Below, in pieces: positions 34,061 to 41,250 of a DNA stretch of 64,000 nt (position 1 is its first letter; each line of letters begins with the position of its first letter). The stretch lies in the NCBI RefSeq assembly GCF_016056305.1, contig NZ_JAECZC010000013.1, positions 90,717-154,716 on the forward strand, in the 5' to 3' direction. Made by a program: the position numbers and the translations under genes. This stretch comes from Amazonocrinis nigriterrae CENA67. GTDB lineage: Bacteria; Cyanobacteriota; Cyanobacteriia; Cyanobacteriales; Nostocaceae. The notes beneath the pieces are model-generated. The model did no database searches. It was not told where the DNA came from and saw only the letters and a list, made by a program, of their open reading frames with translations.

Positions 34061-36274
34061 ATGGCTGATTTAGATACAAGAGAATGGTTACTCACCAATG
34101 GCTTGGGAAGTTTTGCCAGTGGTACAGTTTCTGATGTTCGCACCCGCACTTATCACGGTTGGCTGTTTGCCGCTACAAATCCTCCTTCTGGGCGCACTCT
34201 GCTGATTTCACATTTAGAAGCAAGCTTGGAAGTATCAGGCGAGGTTGTGGCCTTGGGGACGAATTACTGGCGTAGCGGTAAGATTGAGCCGAGAGGCTAC
34301 AAACTGCTGCGTTCTTTTGATTTAAATCCCGTGCCCAAATGGGTTTGGAGTCAGGCTCACTGGCAATTGAGTAGACAGTTGGTCATGCCCTACGCGTTGG
34401 GGACTGGGGACTGGAGACTGGGGACTAGGAATTGGGAAAACATTTTGACCCAATCCCCAGTACCCAATACCCAATCCCAATTTTGCCATCGCCTTTTAAT
34501 TCAGTATCGTTATGATGGAACAGATACAGGTATTTTAAGACTACGGCTGTTGATAGGCGATCGCGATTTTCATCACCAGCAAGCTGTTAGTCCCGGTTTA
34601 CAGTTTTCGCAATTGCTTGGTGAAAAGCAACTCTGCCTGCAAGCAATCATCTCTAGACGCTTTGGCACACCTTGGCACTTGCGTTGGACGCAAGGAGAAT
34701 ATGAACCAGACGCAGTTTGGTACTGGAATTACCAGTTGCCAGAAGAAACGCAGCGAGGATTAGGCGATTATGAAGACCTCTACAGCCCTGGTTATTTAAC
34801 AGTTGCTCTCCGACCAGGAGATGCAGTAACTTTAGAAGCCCAGATGGGTTTCCCCGACCCACGGCAAAGTGCCCTTACCAGTGAAACTTTTGCAGAAGCT
34901 GTAGAAGCAGAGCAAGAAAGGCTTTCCCAGATTTTTGGATGGTGTAAAGGAGGGAGATTGGGAGCAGGGGAGCAGAGGAGCAGGGGAGCAGAGGAGCAGG
35001 GGAGCAGAGGAGCAGGGGAGCAGAGGAGCAAGTTTATCTCCAATGCCCAATGCCCAATGCCCAATGCCCTATTCCCAATGCCCCATACCCAATCTCTAAT
35101 TTGGCAGCAACTATTAAAAGCTGGCGATCAATTTATCGTTTATCGAGCCTCAATTACTGGCCCTACCGTTATTGCTGGGTATCACTGGTTCAATGACTGG
35201 GGACGTGATACATTAATCTCCTTACCGGGTTTGACGTTAGTACCCCGGCGCTTTGACCTGGCAAAAGGATTGTTGCAAACTTTTGGGCGTTACTGTTCTC
35301 AAGGTCTGATTCCTAATGCCTTTCCTGATGGTAATGACGAACCATTTTACAATAGTATTGATGCGGCACTGTGGTGGATTGAAACTTTAGGGCTTTATTT
35401 GGAAGCGACTGAAGATTGGCAATTTTTGGCAGAGCAATTTCTAGTTGTGCAGCAAATATACAAAGCATTTGTTGGTGGTACACGTTTCAATATCCAAGTT
35501 GATGCCACTGATGGGTTAGTCAGTTGGGATGCTCTTGGGGTAGCGCTTACTTGGATGGATGCAGTGGTTGAGGGACAGCCGGTCACACCCCGACGCGGTA
35601 AGTCTGTGGAAATTAATGCACTGTGGTATTCTGCTTTGTGTTGGATGAGTCAGTGGGCAGAAAAATTGAGTGAACTGAAGTTGGGCGATCCGGTACGTCT
35701 AGCAAAGCAAGCACGGCGTTATGCTCAGCAAGCACAACAGGTTACAGTCTCACTGCAAAAGTTTTGGAATCCACAGTTGAACTACTTTTATGACACCATT
35801 GAGCCAGACGATCGCCGTAATTCTCAAATTCGCCCTAATGCTGTTTTAGCACTGTCATTGCACCATTGCGGATTTCCCGAACAGCAAGGGCGTTTGATAC
35901 TGGATTTGGCAGTTAAGCGTTTGCTTACTCCCTATGGTCTTCGCAGTCTTGATAGAAATGACCCCGAATATGTGGGGAAATATAAAGGCAATTTACAGGA
36001 GCGCGATCGCGCTTATCACCAGGGTACTGTTTGGTGTTGGCTGATTGGCCCTTTTATCCGCGCTTGGCAGCGTTTCTACCCAAATCAACCACTACCTTTT
36101 AGTTGGCAACCACTTTTAGATCACCTTCTATCTGATGGCTGCCTTGGTTCTATTTCGGAGATTTTTGACGGCGACCCACCTCATGCACCAAGAGGTGCCT
36201 TTGCCCAAGCTTGGTCTGTAGCTGAGGTTGTACGCCACATCCATGAGTGGGGAATGGAGAGTGAGGAGTTGTAG
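34061..36274 (+). CDS. Glycogen-debranching amylo-alpha-1,6-glucosidase with two repeat-encoded insertions
   Basis: This 737-residue enzyme has the N-terminal LLTNGLGSFASGTVSDVRTRTYHGWL domain of bacterial/archaeal GDE proteins. The catalytic (alpha/alpha)6 barrel carries GYHWFNDWGRDTLISLPGL, IPNAFPDGNDEPFYNSIDAALWW, KSVEINALWYSAL and APRGAFAQAWSVAEV. It should hydrolyse alpha-1,6 branch points of glycogen. Residues about 113-141 and 297-345 are encoded by short tandem repeats inserted in frame (for example GAGEQRSRGAEEQGSRGAG), yet the frame stays open and both conserved domains are intact. It is monocistronic. Confidence 0.9.
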   Translation: MADLDTREWLLTNGLGSFASGTVSDVRTRTYHGWLFAATNPPSGRTLLISHLEASLEVSGEVVALGTNYWRSGKIEPRGYKLLRSFDLNPVPKWVWSQAHWQLSRQLVMPYALGTGDWRLGTRNWENILTQSPVPNTQSQFCHRLLIQYRYDGTDTGILRLRLLIGDRDFHHQQAVSPGLQFSQLLGEKQLCLQAIISRRFGTPWHLRWTQGEYEPDAVWYWNYQLPEETQRGLGDYEDLYSPGYLTVALRPGDAVTLEAQMGFPDPRQSALTSETFAEAVEAEQERLSQIFGWCKGGRLGAGEQRSRGAEEQGSRGAGEQRSKFISNAQCPMPNALFPMPHTQSLIWQQLLKAGDQFIVYRASITGPTVIAGYHWFNDWGRDTLISLPGLTLVPRRFDLAKGLLQTFGRYCSQGLIPNAFPDGNDEPFYNSIDAALWWIETLGLYLEATEDWQFLAEQFLVVQQIYKAFVGGTRFNIQVDATDGLVSWDALGVALTWMDAVVEGQPVTPRRGKSVEINALWYSALCWMSQWAEKLSELKLGDPVRLAKQARRYAQQAQQVTVSLQKFWNPQLNYFYDTIEPDDRRNSQIRPNAVLALSLHHCGFPEQQGRLILDLAVKRLLTPYGLRSLDRNDPEYVGKYKGNLQERDRAYHQGTVWCWLIGPFIRAWQRFYPNQPLPFSWQPLLDHLLSDGCLGSISEIFDGDPPHAPRGAFAQAWSVAEVVRHIHEWGMESEEL
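34397..34482. repeat. In-frame short-repeat insertion 1 in the debranching-enzyme gene
   Basis: GGGGACT units are followed by complementary CCCAATCCCCAGTACCCAATA units inside the coding sequence. They encode a linker (ALGTGDWRLGTRNWENILTQ...) unlike the flanking domain. Confidence 0.85.
34950..35095. repeat. In-frame short-repeat insertion 2 in the debranching-enzyme gene
   Basis: Tandem GAGCAGGG/GAGCAGAG octamers are followed by CCCAATG heptamers. They encode about 48 low-complexity residues between the N-terminal domain and the catalytic barrel. Confidence 0.88.
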
Positions 36275-36345
36275 GGCGGGTTTTGCAGTATATTAAGTCT
36301 GAATTTGCACTTACAGAAGACGCTCAGAAGTTATAAATTTTAAAG

Positions 36346-36419
36346 TGGCTCAGGTCGGATTTGAACCAACGACCCCAGGCTTATGAGTCCCGTGCTCTAA
36401 CCAACTGAGCTACTGAGCC
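36346..36419 (-). tRNA. tRNA-Met (CAT anticodon)
   Basis: A 74-nt cloverleaf on the minus strand. The acceptor is GGCTCAG/CTGAGCC (7 bp). The D-arm is GCTC/GAGC, the anticodon loop CTCATAA, and the T-arm GTTGG/CCGAC with loop TTCAAAT. The discriminator is A and CCA is not encoded. The anticodon stem has an A-G pair next to the loop. Elongator Met is favoured; an Ile tRNA with lysidine-modified CAT is the alternative. Confidence 0.9.
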
Positions 36420-36905
36420 AAGTTTTCAACCCTTTATTAAGATAGCATACAACTTGGGCTGTGCCTAGTCACTTTGACAATTAATTTTGAATCAGCTAAA
36501 GCCTAGGACTATCCTTTCACGTTAAGTAAAAATACTCAAACAATTATTGAATTTTCAGCTTTTCACTTTTGTGTCTTGGTGCCTTAGTGGTTCCTACAGC
36601 AGTTTTCCTTGGGATGAAGTACAAAAGCATCGTGTCGTAAATCAGGATGAACTCGCGCTTCGTAAGTCAGCCATTACAACCACCAGACCACAATTGTATA
36701 CATGACCAGTGCCATCAAGTATTTCACTTTTATGTAAAGTTACTTATTTTCTCGTTAAGAAAAATTTAGATAATGGATAAGTTAACAAGTAGGGAAATTT
36801 TAGCGTTAGTCAAAACAAAGTGCCATTATTTGGGAACTGATTGTTATATATTTATCGCTAAAATTAAAGAAGCATTTATATTAAAAAATCACAACTTACA
36901 CAGTT
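36420..36905. other. Intergenic region after the tRNA
   Basis: About 485 bp, AT-rich, without a recognisable gene. A TGTCTTGGTGCCTTAGTGG fragment near 36573 resembles the foldback at 44701. No binding site was identified upstream of the acetyltransferase gene. Confidence 0.4.
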
Positions 36906-37547
36906 ATGAAAAACTTCGATGAAACTGAGGCAATTTATGTCCGCGAATTAGGAATAGATGATATTGCTCCTGTTTACCACTTAGGAGAAGAGTTATTTAC
37001 CAGTGATTCGTATCCTTATTTATATCGTACCTGGGACGAATGGGAGGTCATTGGACTTTATAATACAGATCCAGAATATTGCCTAGTTGCCGAAACAGAT
37101 GCAGGTTTAGCAGGATTCATTTTAGGCACTATTATCACCAAAGCATCTTGGACTTATGGATATATTTTGTGGCTAGGAGTGAGTCCCAAGTTTCAGCGTC
37201 AGGGTGTAGCAGATAAGCTAGTTGATAAAGTCGTTGCTCGGATGATTGAAGATGGAGCGCGGTTCATGTTGGTAGATACTGACCCCGCTAACATCCCAGC
37301 AATTAAATTTTTTAATCGTAAAGGTTTTGGTAATGTCCGCCAACATGTATTCTTGTCAATGAATTTAAGTAAGCATGAATATTATGGCAGATTAATTGAT
37401 TATGAACACCAAAAAGCTGAAAGAGCAGGTTATCGGCGATCGCGTCCTGCAATTCGCACCCGCAAGTCTGATAATGTAGCGAATGAACTACTTTTAAATC
37501 CCCTGATCAATGACTTAGAGACGGCTGAAGAACAACCTGATATTTAA
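36906..37547 (+). CDS. GNAT-family N-acetyltransferase
   Basis: This 213-residue protein has a GNAT core: IYVRELGIDDIAPVYHLGEELF, then YILWLGVSPKFQRQGVADKLVDKVV, which contains the acetyl-CoA-binding Q-R-Q-G-V-A loop, and NIPAIKFFNRKGFGNVRQHVFLSMNL. A basic C-terminal extension (RSRPAIRTRK) follows. The substrate is unknown. It is monocistronic and followed by a terminator. Confidence 0.82.
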   Translation: MKNFDETEAIYVRELGIDDIAPVYHLGEELFTSDSYPYLYRTWDEWEVIGLYNTDPEYCLVAETDAGLAGFILGTIITKASWTYGYILWLGVSPKFQRQGVADKLVDKVVARMIEDGARFMLVDTDPANIPAIKFFNRKGFGNVRQHVFLSMNLSKHEYYGRLIDYEHQKAERAGYRRSRPAIRTRKSDNVANELLLNPLINDLETAEEQPDI

Positions 37548-37727
37548 TAGTTAGGAGTTAGGAGTTAGGAGTGACTAGTTATAACTGAAAAAGGTGTATA
37601 AAACTAAATTTATAGTAAAGTGTATTAGGCTTATATTTCAACATGATTTGTGGTAAAAATTATGATAAAAATGCCTAATATATCATGTTCTACCTACGTG
37701 ATAGCAAAGCCGTAACATAACAACAAG

Positions 37728-37762
37728 AAAGCGGTAGAAAGAGCCAAGCCGCTTTTTGTCTT
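37728..37762 (+). terminator. Rho-independent terminator
   Basis: The 7-bp stem AAAGCGG/CCGCTTT is followed by TTTGTCTTTTC. It sits between the acetyltransferase gene and recJ. Confidence 0.7.
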
Positions 37763-37816
37763 TTCTACTTTAAATTTACTAACTATTAACTCCTAACTCC
37801 TAACTTATAAATTAAT

Positions 37817-40210
37817 ATGCAAGAACAACAGTGGACTATAGCAACAACTGAACAACCACCTGATTGGTTTATCCAAACAGTAAAAGAATATACGCCCTTA
37901 TCAAGTGGACTTTATGCAGCACAATTATTGTGGCAACGGGGAATAAAAGATAGTCAACAATTAGCAGCTTTTATTAACTATAAAGCTTATCAACCGACAA
38001 GTCCCTTTGAGTTTGGGCAAGAAATGCATCTGGCGGTGGAACGATTGCGAAAGGCGCGTAATTTTGGTGAAAAAATTGCTATTTGGGGAGACTTTGATGC
38101 TGATGGCATCACATCTACTGCTGTGTTGTGGGATGGCTTAGGGCAGTTTTTTAGTCAAAATACTCAGTTAGTTTATTATATTCCCAATCGCCTCACAGAA
38201 TCTCACGGACTTAACAATCAAGGAATTGATAACTTAGCAAAACAAGGTTGTCAATTAATAGTTACTTGTGACACAGGTAGCACTAATATTAATGAAATTA
38301 TTTATGCTAAACAGTTAGGTATAGATGTGATAGTTACAGACCACCACACCTTACCTGAAGAACGCCCACCAGTTACAGCAATTATTAATCCCCGTTATCT
38401 ACCAAAAGAACATCAGCTGTTTCATCTTTCTGGGGTAGCGGTAGCTTACAAATTGGTGGAAGCCCTTTATCAAACTTTACCTGATGTTCCTCAAGAACCA
38501 TTGGAAAATTTATTAGATTTAGTGGCAGTAGGGTTAATTGCCGACTTGGTAAAGCTCAGTGGAGATTGTCGTTATTTAGCGCAATTGGGAATTCAACGAT
38601 TACAAGAAGATTTTAAACAGCCAGCCACAGCACGACGACGACCGGGAGTAGGGCGATTATTGGAATTGTGCCAAAAAAGTGGCGATCGCCCCACAGATAT
38701 TTCCTTTGGTTTGGGGCCGCGAATCAACGCCGTCAGCCGCATCCAAGGTGATGCTGGCTTTTGTGTAGAACTGTTAACGAGTCGGGATGCTAAACGTTGC
38801 AATGAATTAGCTGAAGTCACAGAACTAGCAAACACTCGCCGCAAATCTTTACAAAAAGATGTACAAGCCCAAGTAGCGCAAAAACTCAGCCAGTTAGACT
38901 TATCAACCACCAGTGTCATTGTTTTAGTAGATGCCCAATGGCCTGCTGGTGTATTGGGCTTAGTCGCTGGACAAGTAGCACAACAAACAGGACGCCCGAC
39001 GATTTTGTTAAGCACGGAGGGAGTGGGGGGAGATAGGGGAGATGGGGGAGTAGAGGAAAAAATTGCTCCCTTATCTCCCTTATCTCCCTCATCCCCCTCA
39101 TTGGCCCGTGGTTCCGCCCGTTCAATCAATTCTGTGGATTTATACCAATTGGTGAAAGACCAAGCACATCTGTTGCATCGCTTTGGTGGGCATCCTTTTG
39201 CAGCGGGTTTGAGTTTGCCCATTGAGAATATTCCTTTATTTACAGAAGCGATTAATCAACAGTTACGGCAATCTTTAGGCAGTACAACTCTGATGCCAAC
39301 AATGCAAGCAGATTTGACGGTGACAGTAGGAGATTTAGGGAAAGAGTTATTTTTGGAATTGAAACTGTTAGAACCTTGTGGAATGGGGAATCCAGTTCCG
39401 AAGCTGCTAATTCAAAACTGCTGGTTTGAAAATGCTTGGCATCGCAATCAACAAGATTGGCAAGGGAAAAAGGTGCAGTATATTAAAACCGAGTTTGATA
39501 TTCGGGATGATTCTACCAAAAGTCCTTTTCCTGGTGTTTGGTGGGGACATTATAAAGATGAATTACCCATAGGAAAGTGTGATTGCATAGCAGAACTAGA
39601 TTACAACAGCTTCAAAAAACGCTATGAAATCAGATTAATTGCCGTGCGTCCTAGCATGAACTCTGTAGGGGTGCAAAGCCTTGCGCCCTTCCTAAATCAC
39701 CACTCACCACTGATACTAGACTGGCGCAACTTCCCCACTCCCAACTCTCCACTCCCCACTTTCCCACTTATTCTTGAAGACTGTCCCACTAGCTGGGATG
39801 ATTTACGTGGCTGGTTAAGGCGATCGCTTCACAATCAGCAACAATTAGCGATCGCTTGGTCTAAACCCAACCACCAACCACCAAAGGAAATTTGGCGAAC
39901 CTTGGTTGGTATTGCTAAATATCTCAGTCGTACCAATCAACTAGTCACTCGCGTACAACTTTTAGAAAAACTTGGGATAACTGATCAAGCCTTACTTTTG
40001 GGAATTAGAGCTTTAAAATATTGGGGATTCACTGTCAAAAGACAAGACCGCTATTTGCAATTCACCTGGGATCATACCGCCGTTTTTGAAACCAATGGCG
40101 AAGCAGCTGTTGGACAGTTTTTAGCCGCTGTTAGCGAAGAACAATTTCAGCAAAACTACTTTGCCGAAGTACCCTTATCTACTATTGTGGCGATGATTAA
40201 TAGTCAGTAG
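37817..40210 (+). CDS. recJ: Single-stranded-DNA-specific exonuclease RecJ with repeat-encoded insertions
   Basis: This 797-residue DHH phosphoesterase degrades ssDNA 5' to 3' in recombination and mismatch repair. DHH-domain motifs are WGDFDADGIT (D92, D94, D96), CDTGS and TDHH (D175, H176, H177). The DHHA1 part has GLVAGQVAQQTGRPTILLS, then GSARSINSVDLY and HRFGGHPFAAGL. Between LLS and GSARS, about 30 residues (400-430) are encoded by GGGGAGAT/CTCCCTTAT short repeats; a second repeat-derived stretch lies at about 617-650. A C-terminal extension (about 650-797) is cyanobacterial in style. Its leader is made of CTCCTAA repeats. Confidence 0.93.
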   Translation: MQEQQWTIATTEQPPDWFIQTVKEYTPLSSGLYAAQLLWQRGIKDSQQLAAFINYKAYQPTSPFEFGQEMHLAVERLRKARNFGEKIAIWGDFDADGITSTAVLWDGLGQFFSQNTQLVYYIPNRLTESHGLNNQGIDNLAKQGCQLIVTCDTGSTNINEIIYAKQLGIDVIVTDHHTLPEERPPVTAIINPRYLPKEHQLFHLSGVAVAYKLVEALYQTLPDVPQEPLENLLDLVAVGLIADLVKLSGDCRYLAQLGIQRLQEDFKQPATARRRPGVGRLLELCQKSGDRPTDISFGLGPRINAVSRIQGDAGFCVELLTSRDAKRCNELAEVTELANTRRKSLQKDVQAQVAQKLSQLDLSTTSVIVLVDAQWPAGVLGLVAGQVAQQTGRPTILLSTEGVGGDRGDGGVEEKIAPLSPLSPSSPSLARGSARSINSVDLYQLVKDQAHLLHRFGGHPFAAGLSLPIENIPLFTEAINQQLRQSLGSTTLMPTMQADLTVTVGDLGKELFLELKLLEPCGMGNPVPKLLIQNCWFENAWHRNQQDWQGKKVQYIKTEFDIRDDSTKSPFPGVWWGHYKDELPIGKCDCIAELDYNSFKKRYEIRLIAVRPSMNSVGVQSLAPFLNHHSPLILDWRNFPTPNSPLPTFPLILEDCPTSWDDLRGWLRRSLHNQQQLAIAWSKPNHQPPKEIWRTLVGIAKYLSRTNQLVTRVQLLEKLGITDQALLLGIRALKYWGFTVKRQDRYLQFTWDHTAVFETNGEAAVGQFLAAVSEEQFQQNYFAEVPLSTIVAMINSQ
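39015..39106. repeat. In-frame short-repeat insertion 1 in recJ
   Basis: GGGGAGATAGGGGAGATGGGG units face TCTCCCTTATCTCCCT units across a short centre, giving a foldback inside the coding sequence. It sits just before the conserved GSARS motif. Confidence 0.85.
39666..39766. repeat. Repeat-derived stretch 2 in recJ
   Basis: A GTAGGGGTGCAAAGCCTTGCGCCC foldback is followed by CTCCCAACTCTCCACTCCCCACT units. They encode PTPNSPLPTFPL-like low-complexity residues. Confidence 0.7.
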
Positions 40211-40269
40211 TAAATATGTAGGGTGGTCAAAGCTTTGCCTACCTACGTGTATTTCAAAAATCTGCGCTA

Positions 40270-40370
40270 TACCATTTCCAAAAATATTTGCAACATATGA
40301 ATCGCCTGTAGGGGCGTACAGCTGTACGCCCCTACTCATGTATCCGTATCAGGTATTTCGTGAAATGGTA
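40270..40370. repeat. Miniature element, TACCATTTC family, copy A
   Basis: 101 bp with perfect 9-bp inverted ends TACCATTTC/GAAATGGTA. A perfect 28-bp palindrome (40308-40335) is centred on the AGCT of GTACAGCTGTAC. Flanks are CTA on the left and TTA on the right. It is about 80% identical to 51127-51227 along its whole length. Confidence 0.85.
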
Positions 40371-40383
40371 TTACATAACCGTA

Positions 40384-40809
40384 CTAGGTTGGCTTGACTA
40401 CAACTGAATTCCCCTCAATTTTGGCACTGTAAGTTTTGAGGGGTTTTTCGGCTGGGCCTTTTTGTACTTTACCATCAGCCCCAAATTCTGATTTATGACA
40501 CGCACAAGTAAACTTTTTAGCATCAGCTTTCCATTCAACTGTGCAACCTTTATGAGTACAAGTAGGGTTAACAGCAATCAGATTTTCGCTTTTAGAGGTA
40601 CCAACTACCAAAACTGGCCCAACAGGTGATTCTTTAGCCAATAATTCACCTTTTTGATCTAATTCTGCTGAAGTACCGATCGCTTGCCAATCTTTAGATA
40701 CTGGAGATGTTGGTGCAGTTGTCTGGGAAGTACAGGCGGCAATTGCCACCGGTAGGCTACTAGCTATCCAACCCAAACCTACCCAATTGATGAAATCACG
40801 ACGTTTCAT
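40384..40809 (-). CDS. Rieske 2Fe-2S protein with Tat-type signal
   Basis: This protein of about 141 residues starts MKRRDFINWVGLGWIASSLPVAIAAC. The RR motif suggests Tat export, and the terminal AAC suggests a lipid-anchored Cys. The Rieske cluster motifs are CTHKGC and CACHKSEF, with two Cys and two His for the cluster. The fold is much shorter than cytochrome b6f PetC, so it is a small accessory Rieske protein on the outer face of a membrane. The partner is unknown. I choose the ATG at 40809; an upstream in-frame start lacks a sensible signal. It is divergent from nirA. Confidence 0.85.
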   Translation of the reverse strand: MKRRDFINWVGLGWIASSLPVAIAACTSQTTAPTSPVSKDWQAIGTSAELDQKGELLAKESPVGPVLVVGTSKSENLIAVNPTCTHKGCTVEWKADAKKFTCACHKSEFGADGKVQKGPAEKPLKTYSAKIEGNSVVVKPT

Positions 40810-41250
40810 GGCTGATGAAATGAATTGTAAGTTGTAGATAATCCTGCAAGTTTGGATCAAGGGCGATCGCATTTTTCAAGCATTTAGCATCGCTCATTAC
40901 CAGAGGGTTATGCAGAAAACGCATTTTGCCGATACAGTTCCAGCAATTTTACTCGAATTTCGTAGCTATTTATACGATTTTAACGGAAATGCGACCTTAA
41001 CCTTAGAAGTATCGAAATTGTTACATGAACATTAATTAACTCGTCTTGAAAAATTTAATAAATGTAAAAAATTACAATTCCGTAACTAATTACAAAGTCG
41101 CGTTCAGCCAGTCCTAAGCATCTTACTTGTCATCGAATAACTCAAAAATCACTGTTGAACGCACTTGAGTAGAAAAAATCAGCATCAACAAAAATAAGTT
41201 AGAAGTCACTAAGTAATTCCCAGTTCACCATTCCCTATTCCCTTTCACAC
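40810..41250. promoter_or_regulatory. Divergent Rieske/nirA control region with paired GTAA-N4-TTAC sites
   Basis: 441 bp between divergent genes. Two similar palindromes, GTAAAAAATTAC (41064-41075) and GTAACTAATTAC (41082-41093), lie 18 bp apart. They do not fit the NtcA spacing (GTA-N8-TAC), since only 6 bases separate the half-sites, but their pairing upstream of nirA suggests a regulator site. Short repeats occur next to the nirA start. Confidence 0.4.

Noticed and set aside
33774..34073. 99-codon open frame
   Set aside because: It lies in a GC-rich repeat block with low-complexity, unprotein-like sequence and overlaps the debranching-enzyme start.
40308..40335. 28-bp palindrome as the dedicated recJ terminator
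   Set aside because: The same palindrome with the same flanks occurs at 51165, so it belongs to a repeat element; a terminator role may be secondary.
41000..41100. An NtcA site upstream of nirA
   Set aside because: The GTA...TAC pairs found have 6 (or 10) intervening bases, not 8, so the standard consensus is not met.
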